Assembly (NCBI RefSeq): GCF_030272615.1
Contig: NC_081414.1
Coordinates: 310,509,664 to 310,573,663, forward strand
Length of the DNA: 64,000 nucleotides
Reading direction: 5' to 3'
Source: Cryptomeria japonica
Taxonomy: Eukaryota > Streptophyta > Pinopsida > Cupressales > Cupressaceae
A program made the translations under genes and the position numbers. Below, in pieces: positions 1 through 12,900 of this stretch (positions are counted from its first letter, which is position 1; each line of letters begins with the position of its first letter). The notes beneath the pieces are model-generated. The model did no database searches. It was given only the letters and a program-made list of their open reading frames with translations, and was not told where the DNA came from.

Positions 1-239
1 ATTTGTGATGTGTTATGAAAGATTGTCTAGATTCACTGAACCTAGGAAATTGTGTTGAGGTTCTTGAGCCGTCATGAAATCTAATGTCTATAAAAAGACA
101 TTGTGATGAGTTATTTTGATATGCAAGATACATGTGATGTTATGAATTAGAGTTGATGTGATTTATTGAAGGAGTTGCAGAGTATGTCGGTGATGCAGTA
201 TTGAGTGAGCAGAAAAGGATCTATACAAGCAGGAATGTG

Positions 240-760
240 CTATTCCTAGATCAACCACCTGTTGTTTTCTAATCACTACAACAGTTAAATCCCCTAACCG
301 GGTAAGCTCTAACACGCTTCATTGTACAAATCCTCTAACCAGGTGATTCATTACCTTGGATTTGAAATCCTCTATCGAGGTTACTCCTAACAGGGTATTA
401 CCTTTAACCAGGTATAGCTCCTAACAAGGCATTGGGATCTTTAATAGGATTCGCTCCCAACAGAGCACTTTGTAGACATTAACCGGTTAGTTACCTATTT
501 CTACAGATAGTTAACTTGTGAGTCCCATCTCACCGTGGTTTTTCCCAGTTGGGTTTTCCACGTATAAACACTTGTGTTATGGTGAATGGTTTACTTGTTG
601 TGGATGCTTTTATATCATTTTGGATTGCATGCAAGGTCTTAAGTAAACTGGTTAATTGTTTTTACCGGTCTGGGTTTAAAGTCTTATTGTTTTTGCTATC
701 ACTGATTCACCCCCCCCTCTCAGTGCTTTATAAGTCTTGATGGTACTCCCCTTCTAAAAA
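240..760 (+). repeat. Possible Copia LTR remnant
   Basis: This stretch has many short variants of a 'cctaaccgggt' word (about 295-480). It is followed by a segment reading 'tttttcccagttgggttt' plus 'tccacg', and then a C-run, 'ttcaccccccc', near 705. Such strings recall the 3' part of some plant Ty1/Copia LTRs, but this is from memory. No partner LTR or target duplication was found. The short ORF at 549-740 is not considered real. Bases 1-240 show nothing I recognise. Confidence 0.3.
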
Positions 761-779
761 TCAATTTACATAGCCTTTA

Positions 780-1830
780 TAAATTGTTGACTGATTCCCA
801 AAATGTGCTTCACCATGTCAACAAAGTCTAGGGTCTTAATATTGACAAAAATATTGGTTTGCTTCCATTAAAGCTTGTTGGTCTAGGAAGGTTGATTTTT
901 AAAAATGTTGCTTTAGATGGCTTATGTTATTACAAAAGCTTGTTGTTGGTCCTCCACAATCTGTTTGTTATGCCTATAATTGTCTTGAAGATTTTGAGCA
1001 CATTGTTTTTTAAATTTAAACATGCCATAGCTATTTGGTCTTTAATTATGAGTAATTTATTGGCATGGCACTGTAGGAATAATGTCACTTGGTATGAAAT
1101 TTTATGTGGTTATGTTAGAAGTCCGAATGTTTATATTATTCCTCTTTGGATTGCTCACTCTACTGAAATTTTGTGGTTTATTTGGAAAAGGAGAAATAAG
1201 GACTTGTGATTGGGCAAAAGAAGATGCCTTGCTGAGTAGACTCACTTCTTTGAATATTGTTGAATAGATAACATTGACCTTGAATATACCAGTTGACAGA
1301 TTCATCAAGATCTTGGATAAAGATTGTAACTAGCTTTTCAGGTTTGATATTTAGAATGCAGACTTTTGGCCCTAGGATCTGAGGAAGATGGATGACAAGT
1401 TCCAGAAAGAGTATATTGATTTTCAGAATCAGTATCGTAAATTGCACCAATATGAAATAAAGAGATATGTTGCCATTAGAGATTTGGAAATCACTTGTTA
1501 GAACTTTGAGAATAGTGGTTGGGAAAGATTCTCTCCTCTTTTAGGGACTCTCCCTAGTGTGGACTCCTTTAAAACCAGCCAAATTCAAGCAACAGGTTCT
1601 TCAACAAAGACAAGGAAGCTCTAAATGAGAATCATTATATCTGTTGTTGATCTCCGACTGTATGTGATATTTTAATTCAATACTACTTGTTACTCTCAAT
1701 AAACTATCTTTTGTTAGCTTTGATATCTAGCCTGGTGGGGCTCTTGATGTGGCTGCTTTTGGCCACATATATATTGTAATCAGATCTGTTATTTTTTGGT
1801 AATAGAATATTAATTTACAAAAAAAAAAGA
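780..1830 (+). mobile_element. 3' end of a LINE (non-LTR) retrotransposon with A-tail
   Basis: A degenerate reading frame at 859-1209 resembles the C-terminal zinc-binding region that follows the reverse transcriptase in plant L1-type LINEs. It has the spacing of a decayed Cys/His motif, then 'KHAIAIWSL', and ends in 'LWFIWKRRN', which corresponds to the usual terminal W-x-x-R-N segment. The expected cysteines are lost, so the copy is dead. Downstream lies a 3'-UTR-like stretch with 'ctggtggggctcttgatgtgg' trimmed to 'ggctgcttttggcc' (about 1730-1770), typical of LINE tails, and then an A-run at about 1819-1829. The 5' part is absent, as expected for 5'-truncated insertions. Bases 1831-2230 hold nothing recognised. 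Confidence 0.55.
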
Positions 1831-2230
1831 GGTAAATGTTGGCTTGCAAAACAACACTAAAGCTCCTGCCATTCAATCAACAAACTGTAACACAGGTGGT
1901 TTTGCACAAGAGAAGGATGCAACAAGAAAGTCTAAGATGTGACAGAAAAGGAAGTATCATTGACAACTGTTTTCATTGGTACATGGAATTCTAGAATCAA
2001 AATATCTGAAAAGTATAAAGATATCTAAAGGGTTATCGAAAAATTGGAAACAAATATGGTTTTAGAAGCAAGGACAACATAATTTTATTTTTTAAAACTA
2101 CAAATTTAAAAAAAAGGTTATTATAAATTAAAATATTGTCCATTATAACTTACATATAATATGGAAACCTAGAAGCTTCAGACCTGATCCTTGTATTCTT
2201 GTCCCACCTCATAAGTATGTCCATGTAATC

Positions 2231-2599
2231 TATTGGTGTGAATAGGGTGGTTTACCTACCTAGTTCATCATCTAGATCCTATTCACACTAATTACTTAAG
2301 TTTACTTAGAGTACACATAGGATATACTTATCAATTATTGTCTCAAGTCATAAGATTAAGACACATGTCATGATTTTATGCAATCGTATGTCTCACGTTA
2401 GTCTATAATATATACAAGCAAGGGGTTCTCTTTGTACCCTTGAATCTATCATCATTGTATATTTGCATCCTTTGTTAGACTAGAATTATTCTCTCATACT
2501 GACCTCTCTTGTGCTTTCATAGAAGTTCCTAGATCTTGGGTGGCTACAATTGTCAGCCAAATCTTGCATGGTATAGAGAATTCTATAGTAGTTGTTACA
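2231..2599 (+). repeat. 5' LTR of deleted Copia element
   Basis: Direct-repeat partner of 4038-4371; the two agree over almost their whole length by eye ('ggtgtgaat...', 'tctcaagtcataagattaag', 'tcatagaagttcct'). The left end reads TA instead of TG, presumably mutated. It ends in '...gttgttaca' and is immediately followed by a methionyl-tRNA-type primer site. Confidence 0.7.
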
Positions 2600-2612
2600 T
2601 GGTATTAAAGCT
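2600..2612 (+). promoter_or_regulatory. Primer-binding site (initiator Met tRNA type)
   Basis: 'tggtattaaagct' directly after the 5' LTR matches the plant consensus TGGTATCAGAGC at most positions, which fixes the 3' border of the left LTR and the plus orientation. Confidence 0.65.
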
Positions 2613-3524
2613 ATGTGAGATTGCTTTTTGTTAGTCTATGTTGAGAGATCGAAATTGCAAATCTTGGTGGATCTTGAAATAATTTTTGGCCCTCTTGCCA
2701 CAAAGGCCATATGGTCAGTCATACAATTGTATACTCTTGATGTCATCATTTGCATTCACAGTCTTTAAGCGATACAATTTGGCAGAAAAATATTTTTTTG
2801 ATTTTGTATTTTTTTAATTTTTAGAAAAATATTTTAGATAAAAAATTTAATAGTTTACAGTCCTACTACTTGCATAGGCAACCACCCACACAATGTATGT
2901 GGACTTAAGAGGGTGCCACATGGCACCTCTTCACAGGTCCATTGCAGCACCATGACCTTGCCATCCATTGCCTTGTGGCATATTCCAACAAGTGCAACAA
3001 ACATTCTGATTGTGAATATTCCATTATCCAGGCCTAGAGATTCATATTCAAAAATTCCAACGATAGAAGAATCCAATCAAGAAAATTTGTTGAATAAAAG
3101 CATATATCACCACCAAACAAGATTCCAACAGCATATTTAGATCGAAAGAAATATTATAACCACTTGGGATGTATTTTGTTTCCAAACCATGTTGATGTAA
3201 GCACTATGTCAGAGTGATGTCAATAGGTCAATGCTCAACTTTGGGCCCTAACTTCAGATGCTCATAACTCAATCATCTGAACTCTAATTTGTGAGCAATT
3301 TCTATTATCTGGGACAAAATTTTGTGGTCTTCACAATGATGTAATCAATTTTGATTGTGGTTGTTGGTTTCTCAAAAAATTGCATATTTTCACAGGTATT
3401 GCTGAACAGTTCTTGTTTTGGGAACTTTCATGGCTTCGTTTGAGCTCATATGGTAACATTTCTTGATGCAATGTTTTTTAAAAGTGCATAATTTTTCTTG
3501 TACTTTGCAATGGTGTGATCAAAT

Positions 3525-4015
3525 TTGTCTTATTTTGTCTAAAACTTGGTCTACCATCATTGCAAAAGAGTCTACATCAAGGAGGGGCTGCATTGTCTCT
3601 CTTCTTCTCTCTTATGGGGGCGACTTTTTCCTCGTGGGATTTTGTTCTTCTCATCTGCTAGAGAGCATTTTTCTTGTATTTTCTCTTTGGGGGAGGAGAT
3701 TTTTCCCACTAGGTTTTCTTCTTTGTTTGTGACAAATTTAATTTATACATGGGTACCTAACATGGCCTTGAAGCCAAGATTATTTTGTCTAAAACTTGGT
3801 CTACCATTGTTGCAGAAGAGTCTACATCAAGGAGAGGATGGATTGTCTCTCTTCTTCTTCTCTCTTATGGGGGCTAATTTTTCCTCACATGGGATGTTGT
3901 TCTTCTCATCTTCAAGAGAGCATTTTTCTTGTATTTTCTCTTTGGGGTAGGACTTTTTTCCCACTAGGTTTTCTTTGTGATAGATTTCATTTATACATGG
4001 GTACCTAACACTCTC
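3525..4015 (+). repeat. Tandem duplication, unit about 240 bp
   Basis: Bases of about 3525-3765 recur at about 3776-4015. Both carry 'aaacttggtctaccat', 'agagcatttttcttgtattt' and 'tttatacatgggtacctaac'. The duplication creates small ORFs (3463-3732, 3546-3950) that have no other support. It lies between the deleted Copia interior and its polypurine tract. Confidence 0.8.
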
Positions 4016-4037
4016 CCTAAGTTGCACTTAAGGGGGG

Positions 4038-4371
4038 TGTTGGTGTGAATGGGGTATTTTCCCTAGCTAGTTCATCACTTAGTCCTATTCACACGAGTTA
4101 CCTCAGTTTACTTAGGGTACACATAGGATACTTATCACTTTATGTCTCAAGTCATAAGATTAAGATACATGTCATAATCTTATGCAATCCTATGTCTCAT
4201 CTTGGTAATCTTGAACCCATCATCATTGTATATTTGTATCCTTTGATGGAATAAAATTATTCTCTCATATCTGATCTCTTTTGTGCTTTCATAGAAGTTC
4301 CTATATCTTGGGTGGCCACAATCTTCAACCAAATCTTGCATGGAATAGAGAATTCTATACAAACTCTTACA
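4038..4371 (+). repeat. 3' LTR of deleted Copia element
   Basis: Starts TGTTGGTGTGAAT right after the G-rich tract and ends '...aaactcttaca'. It is about 35 bp shorter than the left LTR, lacking a segment near the middle. Confidence 0.7.
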
Positions 4372-7300
4372 TCTTTGACATGTGTATGGGGACATCTCTA
4401 GATGTGAGGAGACTTCATTTGATATCTTCATACATCTCCGTGAAGTTTTCTAAAAAATTGGGGAGATTTAATATAGAATTTACATAAATATTCCATCTTA
4501 ATAATAATAAATTACATTGAAGTTTTTGTTCTTGTGAAACACAAATCTTCATGTTTTCTTTCTTGAACTAAGGGGGGAATCTTTTGTACTTGTGGATAGT
4601 GTGTATTTCCCTAATCATAGAGTGTGGTTAGCATGTTTATCCTTGTTGAAACAAATTTTGATGATAGATTGTGTATGCATCCTTATCCATGGTTGTTCAT
4701 TCTTGTTGACGTGTGTCGTCGATAAGCAATTTTGATGAAGAATAGTGTGTTCCCCTTGTTCATTGAGAGATGTTTGGGTTGTTGTGTTTATCCTACTCCA
4801 ATACCAATGTTCCTACCTTTGTTTTGAGTGACGTAATAAGGGTGAAATGTTGGAGTTTTACATCATACTTTGATGTATTGTAACAATAATTTTAATGTTT
4901 ACTGTTATTGATTTTCCATAAGATAGTTGTTGTTAATTGCTTTGTTTCGATCAATATCAATTATTAATTGCTAGCATCATTCTATGACCCGTGAACTATT
5001 GACATTGAACTAGATTGAGGGGCAGGACCCTAGTTTGTTGGAGCAATAAATTAGACTCCATGAATCTCCTTAGTGCTCTACTTCAACTGGATAACCATAC
5101 TATTATACAAAGCTAGCAATGTGAAAAGATTTGTTACTTCAAGGATACCGTTCGTATGAGCCAAAATTTGATGCTTGATAGATTTCCTTAAGTCCAAGCA
5201 GAAAGATATTAAATATCAACATAATGGTGCACATACATGATTTGTTTCTAGAGTAGATTGAACTCATCTTTCAGCTTGATTGCAAGAATTTTGGGTGAGA
5301 TCAAAGTTGTCACCGAGCCAGCCACCCTTCCAATTCCTCTCAATGATGTGGCTCCACCAAACCAAGCACAACCCACATCCAAGCATTTTCATGTCAAATG
5401 ACATGCTCAAACTTAGCCAAAATAATCTTCCATTATAGAATCCCATGAATACAATGAATTGCCCTTGTCTAGATAAACCACACCCAAAATACTTTTCACC
5501 AAGTTAAGCATGATCAAATTCAAGCAATGGAAAATTTTGTACAAACAATGGTCTAGTATCTTACCCCAACATAATGGCTCTCACCTTTAGCCACCACAAT
5601 ATTTCTTCACCATAACATAGATCGACAACATAGCTCCACCAAAACAAGCCGCATGTGCACCAAGGCCCTTAACATTTGGGTTTTCTTTTGCTTGTAGATA
5701 AAATAGAACAACAAATGCATTTGCTAGATGTGGTAGTGATCTTTGAGTTGTCTCATATCTACCATTTGTAGTGTATGCTTTACTAAATTTACACTCTTGA
5801 TCCTAATATTTTTTATTGTGCGTTTTGCAATACTAGATTTTTGCTTTGCCTTATCGATAGTTGGAGAGGTTTACTCTTGAGCAAAGTTGGCTAATTGAGA
5901 GTTTTTTATGGCTTCTATAGATTGACAAGACCAAGAAAGATGTCTATATTCATGCATATTCTGTACAAAACTGAAATGCTTTCAAAATTTATGGGTTGTT
6001 CCCATTCTAAGCTATCAAGAACTAGTATCACTTTGTTTGGTAAGTCTTTGTCCAAATCCAGATTGAAATTGGTCTGAGCATCACTTAGAGGCTGTGATGT
6101 ATTTGCCAATGGCAAAGCCAATAATTTGGACCACCTTTTCTTGTCAATATTCGCTTGGGAGAAATAGTGAAAGGATACATACAAGAATGGTGCTTGGGAG
6201 GTCCTCCACAGGGCTATTTAGATAGGGCCTAGTGTTTCATGAAGAAGCATGATATGTTGCATAATCAAGGCTACCCTTAAAAATCTTTCTCTTTCCTCTT
6301 TGAAGGAAATTATTGCGAGGAAGTATTTTTTGGACGTCATTGGTGTTTACACTATGCCCAAAACCTTCTAGTGCTCATGGATACATGCTTTGAGAGTTTT
6401 CAGGCCAGGGAAAGAATTCATAAATTGCAAATGAGTGCTCTTTCCTTGAGTAAGGAAAAGACTATTCTCCTTTTCTTCCACTATTAAACTGATTTTTAGT
6501 GGGTGTTCCATTTTAACAACATAGTCACTCTCTTGTTATACAGGAAAACTAGATCTGTTGATGGACCTTTTTGGCATGGTGGTAAATAAAACCCCTGAAT
6601 GCATGACTACAAAATGTGTTATCAGAGGATGTTACATCTTGTAGGATTCATGAAAAGCAGTGTCTAGCTCCATAGAGAAGGCCATTCCCTCTTGAGTAGA
6701 GGGTAATGCTGCTCAACAAATCTTGAGGATGATATAGGGTAGTTGTTGATGGTAGATTCGAAAGCTGGTGGGGCAATGGAGTCGCTTGATCATAAAAGAT
6801 ATAGAAATTCATTATCCCCACTATACATTCAGTTGATTATGTTTGCCTACAATTTCTTCCCAATATCAATCTCAGGATCCACTGTGATAGAATTTCATCC
6901 AAAGTATCCACATTGGTTGGACTACTAAAGATTCCAGTCACTAAACACCATTTTATCCTCCAAATTAGGTTTCCAGATTAAAATAATCATCTTTAGACTC
7001 TGAGTGGAGTCTAATCTTTCATATATATTAGCGTTTGATGGGGACATGTCCCCAAGGGTTCAATTTAATGAACCTACCTTTGGAGAGGATGTCCCCTTTT
7101 TCAGGACTGAACAGCCTGCTCCATTTAGTGCAGAAAAATTAAAAAGGTCGCTTTCTAAGTAAAAATGCCAAAAACCCCTTAAAAGCAAGAGGGGATTGTC
7201 ATTGCAAATTTAGCACTTTGTATTTCTTTTTAATAAATTTCAGCTGCTTTTGGTTTGTTGAAGTTATTTTAATAGCTATCTCCTCATCATCCCCCTGCTG

Positions 7301-8519
7301 TCCCCAAAATCTGGGAAGCCGTTGTAATGTCTCCGGGTCAGGATCTTAAACAATTTGCAATTTTTATAATAGTGTTTTTTTAATATGCAACTGAATTTTT
7401 TCTATTTTCTGATTATTGGAAAAATTGAAAACAAACTGTAATTAAACATTAAACCTATACAAACCCAAATCCTACACTGAACTTGCACTATTTGTAAAGA
7501 ACTCAAATTAAATATCAAATTAACCCAAAGTAGCAGTTTAGGTTTGAATAATATTAAAAAAAATCCTAGGCACCAAGCAAATCACAGCAGTATTTATGAA
7601 TGTGACAGCAAATAACAATGAGAGATTAGTCCAATAAGTCTTTCCAATTTTCCAGAGCTTGGTGCAGCAACCAGCAAAATAACAGTGAACATTAAATTGA
7701 AACTAACCCAAACCCTGCAACAGCGAATATAAATCAGGATGAAACTAACCTAAGTCCTGGATGCAAATGCAGTTTAAAGCAGTATCAAGATGACATTAAT
7801 GAAAGTAACAGCAGGTAATGTTTTGATTAACCACTAGTATGTAATTTCAAGAATCTGATTTATGATTTTTGCAAATTAAATTTGATTAGAATCAGATTGT
7901 GATAAATCAGTGAAATAACCAATAACATAAATATAGATCAGGATCAAGAAGAAAAATAGATGTTATTTATTATGCAATTTGCAGCAAAACAGCTGGACAG
8001 CCAATGTAATCAATAGTAATGTATGCAACAACAATAAGTAACCTTCATAAGATACCCATATTAGGTCTGCAATTATTAATCAGTCCAAACTTCCATGAGC
8101 TGAAATCTTCAATAAATCACTGGAGGACCAACAAAAAGCTTTTGTAATAACATAAGCCATCTAAAGCACATATTGAAGCCACTTTGTAATAACATATTGT
8201 AACAAGCTAAAAGTGGCTTAAATCACTGTAGAGATATTGTAACAAGCTAAAAGTGGCTTCAATCACCACAAATGGAGTTGAGGGTTTTTGTCCCCAAATC
8301 CCAACTATGGTAAGCCAAGAGGGTTTTTGTCCTTAACAGCTTGAAACTGAACTTGAAATCATGATAATGATTAGAGATGATTTGATGTGAGCCTAACTTC
8401 TCTTTTACAAGCATTTTACTTTCGGGCTCTATTTTATTTTAATTTATTTTTCCCTCCAAGTATTTTAAATTACATCCAAAACCCCTTTTGAATTACATTT
8501 TGAATAAAGTGTTAAAAAC
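4372..8519. other. Anonymous intergenic or intronic sequence
   Basis: I see no supported gene here. If the ABC transporter continues to the left, this is part of its intron. A perfect 14-bp palindrome (GGGGACATGTCCCC, 7040-7053) and a short repeated segment at about 8165-8270 ('attgtaacaagctaaaagtg' twice) are the only structures noted. Confidence 0.5.
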
Positions 8520-8854
8520 ACTTATTTAAATACTGCATTGGGCTTGTAATAATATTTAAGATGCTTGTTTGAGAATAAAGTGATTGGACCCAAATTAAAA
8601 TATTATTAATTCTTCTGGTTCTGAAAAGGCGATATGATAGCCATGCCTGAAACTATGTCCACACATCCTTGCATCCCCCTATCAAAAACTTATTTAAATA
8701 TTACATTGGCCTTATAATAATATTTAAGATGCTTATTTGAGAATAAAGTGATTGGACCCAACTTAAAATATTATTAAGTCTTTTGGTTTGGAAAAGGGGA
8801 CATGATAGCTGTACCCGAAACTCTGTCCTCACATCCTTGCACCCCCTATCTTAG
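8520..8854 (+). repeat. Tandem duplication, unit about 168 bp
   Basis: 8520-8688 and 8689-8854 align along their full length with scattered substitutions. Both contain 'aatatttaagatgctt', 'gagaataaagtgattggac' and 'cacatccttgca'. Function unknown. Confidence 0.85.
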
Positions 8855-9777
8855 ATACTCAAAGAAACACCTATATGCATTCACCTAATGTTAAAGTCTT
8901 CATCCAAAAATGCCCTTCTCACTTGTTTTTCCTATTGGTGCCTGTTGACGTGTATTTTGTACACAATCATACACAGAATAAAATACCGACAGGCATCTTA
9001 TCCTCTCTTGAGAAAATAGTCTCTAACTGCTGAAGATCTGCAAAAAGGATCAGTTAGATGGACTCCAAGGTTCTTTTAGTGGGGTCTCCACGTGTGGACA
9101 AGCTTTTTAGTGGTATGATGTGATTTGCTGTTTCCTCCAAGGCGTCTTACGTATTCAAAGCTCGAAGATTTTACTAGTCTAAAAGGAACTTTCAAAAAAT
9201 GGAAAAAGGACAGGGTTTAAGGAAGTCTAATCTAACCTAACCCTATGAACGACTTAGCATGAATGAGATTTGGCAAGACTCAACTAACTTCAATTTTGCC
9301 ATAAGATAACAACTCAATTGAAATTAGTGCGATCTTCTAAGGTAATAATGGTATTCAATGCATCAAAGACCAAGGACACTACTACGAAGGTACATATCCT
9401 AGATGCGAAAATGCTTGAAGGTTAAGGACATCAAAATGTTTTCCAGTCGACCACGCAAGGCGTTCCTACAATCAGCAAGAAGCTAGTGGTTTGGATTGCG
9501 AATCCTACCAAATATCAAACCTCACACTTAGCCTTTCAAATTAACAAACTACTTCGATTGAGCGTGATTCAAGTACATCCAACAACCATGAAGATAACTT
9601 AAGAAATTTGCAACAAAACACCATAACTTCAATATTTTATTGATTTCCAAGTCATCATATACAACAATTGCTTGAGTTTCTCTCTTCAAGACTCAATCTT
9701 GCTACAAAATAAAAATTGCTTACAACTCTAATCTCTCTATTTCACTCTTAATTCTATTACAAATGAAATGAAAAATG

Positions 9778-9791
9778 GGGGTATAAATAGC
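9778..9791 (-). promoter_or_regulatory. Second TATA box of copy 1 (putative LTR promoter)
   Basis: The minus strand reads GCTATTTATACCCC. It lies about 75 bp downstream of the palindrome AACCCTAATTAGGGTTT (about 9856-9872) and about 845 bp from the GTCAACA terminus. Copies 2 and 3 have a TATA box at the equivalent place (63319 and 26459). Minus-strand 'aataaaat' near 9640 could serve as a polyadenylation signal. Confidence 0.5.
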
Positions 9792-9973
9792 ATCCCCAGT
9801 TACAATGAAAGGTCCAGATTGAAAGTAAATCAATGGACAAGATCATGACACCTAAACCCTAATTAGGGTTTGTTACAAATGACCTCCTTTTTACTGAACA
9901 ATATTAAATACATAGCCAAATATTAAATTTGGCACAAAAATCTAGGAGGTATCAACCAATGAGAAATAAGATG

Positions 9974-12900
9974 TCATGTCATCTGTAACAACCTTTCATC
10001 TAGAATCTTATTCCCTTTCCAATTTTCTTTCTTAGCATATGCAATGAATTTTGTCACGATTCCTTCGATTTCTGTGCTTGGAATCTCGGGAAGATTCTTG
10101 ATACTCTCTTCTAAGTGGATAACCTGATCAAATGCATCTAAAAGAGCTGTGTCCCAAGTAGGTTCAAGTTCCTTCGTTCTATCAATCAGGAGCATGGTAG
10201 CATACATCTGATCATACTGCTCATCTGTAACATCTGCGTCCTTGCGAAAGATGATCTTGATTCTATCTTCAAATTCCTGTAAATCCACATCTGTCTCGAC
10301 CTCGATCCTTCTGCCAAGAATGGTACGAAGTACCTCAAATACTCTGTCCTGGATCGGATTGATCACCTCCTCAACTTGACCACATCTAACACTGATGTCC
10401 TCAAAGAGAACACTCTTTATATGGAGTAAGGTTGACCACTGAAACAAACTGTGAGAATCACCTTCTAAGATCTTCTCTTGTGCTAGAATTCTTCTGGATG
10501 TATGTCTTATAACTTTCAAGACAGGGATGACAACGTCCTTGGTATGGGCAAATGCAGCTACTGTTGCCATCAATCTGTGAATAATCTCAAGAACTTGGAT
10601 AGCCTGATGGGTGATCTTCGACATTCTTGTAACAAACTCTATGGCCACCGTGTGAGATCTATCCATCCAACTACATGTACGCTGGACCATATTCCTGAAT
10701 CTTTCTGCTTCATTGATTGATTGAAGGGGCAATGCCTGCAATGGTGATCTAACTGGATCCTGACGTCCCAAAGGTTCATTGATGTGATTGAAATATGTCC
10801 TCCATGCACCGACCTCTTTCTCCAGCTTTCTACTCTTTTCTACTTCTTCTCTAAACTTGTCCTTCAATGCCTCAAATGTGTCGGTGGCATCATCTAAAGT
10901 CTGCTCTGCTGTGGATGATCCTAACTCAATAGTCTGTATATGATAGTCCTCTGCTAGGATCTCACCCTCATATTTGTCTGCTGCCGGTGTAGCTATCTGC
11001 AGTTTTCTTGATCCAGTCTCATCTCGAATCATCTTGGACATCTTTGTAGCCTTCTTTTTCTCTGTTGTCATATGTGAGCGTCCAACAAGGCTCTCTAAAT
11101 CAATTGCACTGTCCTCGTCCTCAATTACGATCACCTTAGTCAATCTTTCCTTCAACCAATCTGGGATATTTGACCTTGTCTCTTGAACTTGAATCTCTTT
11201 ATGTACCATTTCTTCTTGTCTGGGAGGAGATGTTACTTCATTATCATTATCTAAATCATAGTCTTGGAGAGATCCATCGGATGAAACATGCTGTGCCTGT
11301 TCTTCTTCCTGTCTGTCATTCTGTACCATCGATTCCATGGATTCTTCCACTCGAACTGTTCTATCCTCTGGCCTGGAAGAAATACCTGGTGTTTGATCTT
11401 TGTTGGCACCTTGCTTTTTCTTGGAAGGCTCTTTCTTTTCTGATCTTTCCTTTCTCTTTGAACCTCTCGAATGGAGATTGCCCTCACTGGCACATCGAAG
11501 GTTACCTTCACCTGAATTCCTAGGATTAGGATTGCCTTCACTAACACTGGCTCCACCTTCGGCTGGTTTCTCTTCCAAAGTAAAAGACATGGCTATGCCT
11601 TGTTCTCTCAACTTCTGATGCTGAACGTCTACCCATCTGCGAGTACAAGACAAGACTGGTGCCATCAATTCATCTAAATCCACGGCCTCGGGCTCATTCC
11701 AATTCAAACTTATTGTCTTGCTTTCTCTATCATATGAAGATTGGATGTGCCTGCCGTTGTCCTGAGCTTGGTCGGCTACTCTGTAAATCTTACATTTCCT
11801 GATGAAATCCAGAGGCAATCTAGAATGTATCTTTCGTTTCACTTCGAGATCATCTAGGAGATTCATCATAAAATCTTCAATCTGGTACTCATGTCTAAAT
11901 CTTCTACCGACCGTCTCCTCTAAATGTCCATGTGGATCAAAACTATTCCTCCAAGCAAAAGATGAAAAAGGATACAAGGCTAACTCCTTCTCTGCGTCAT
12001 CCATGGCTAAGACATTAGGACATACCTCAACTGAATTACCCAAAATAATAGGTACCTGAACTCCATTCTGATGTCTGTGTCTGAATGCCTTCACATATGC
12101 TGCCAACTGCCTTGTTACTTCAAGTAACACAATTCTGTCTGTCGGGTACCTCGGCAACATGTATGGAGGTAAAGGACATCCATACACTCTAATGTAAGTG
12201 AACTTGGGAAACTGAATGAACCAAGCACCGTACCTCTTGATGAATTCCTGGGCATCCTGAGATAATCTGTTGTGGATCCCTCCTTGCAACGTCCTTGTGA
12301 TGTTCATCGTGAAAGTATCATTGATTAACTTGTAGTTCTTCCCTGGTGGATGATGCAAGTAGGTATAGGATTCACAAACTCTGACCTCGCCGGGTCCTCT
12401 TCCAATCACTCCTCTGTGAGGTAGTCCTGCGTACTCAACGCTCCTGATTAAGGCATATATGACATATGAACTCATGTGGAAGGACTTAGTAGCCCTGAGT
12501 CTTCTCAACTGTACGTCTAAGCAATGGCTAATTATCCTAGCCCAATGTATTGTACCCTTCCCTTGAACAATCACCTGGATGAAGTAAAACATCCATTTCT
12601 CAAAATAGAAGGCATGAGGTGCTCCTGTAACTCTGTTGAGCATGGTGATCAAATCTCTGTACTTCTCCTGGAAATCAATCCTGTGTGGTGTGTTCGGTAC
12701 TTTGCTCAGACGGGGACGACTCTTAAGTAGCCAGTTCTTGTTGATTATGCTTAGGCAAGCATCTGGATCATCATCGTACACTGATCTGGCTCCTTCAATG
12801 CTCTTGTATATCATGTCCCTGTGCTCTGGAAGATGGAAGGCTTCACTTATGGCTTCCTCTGAAAGGTATGCCAAAGTGTTTCCTTCATTGGACACAATTG

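Larger units (their letters stand above)
2231..4371 (+). mobile_element. Internally deleted Copia retrotransposon
   Basis: Two LTRs (2231-2599 and 4038-4371) flank about 1.44 kb that has no gag or pol reading frame. A tRNA-Met-like primer site follows the left LTR, and a polypurine tract 'aaggggggtg' (about 4030-4037) precedes the right one. The interior contains a tandem duplication of about 240 bp just before the polypurine tract. No matching 5-bp target duplication was seen: the flanks read taatc and tcttt. It is a non-autonomous or deletion derivative; the coding capacity needed for movement is absent. Confidence 0.65.

Noticed and set aside
5895-6184. Small ORFs on both strands near 6 kb
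   Set aside because: No recognisable motif and no neighbouring gene structure.
7040-7053. Perfect palindrome GGGGACATGTCCCC as a transposon end
   Set aside because: No matching inverted copy or target duplication was found nearby.
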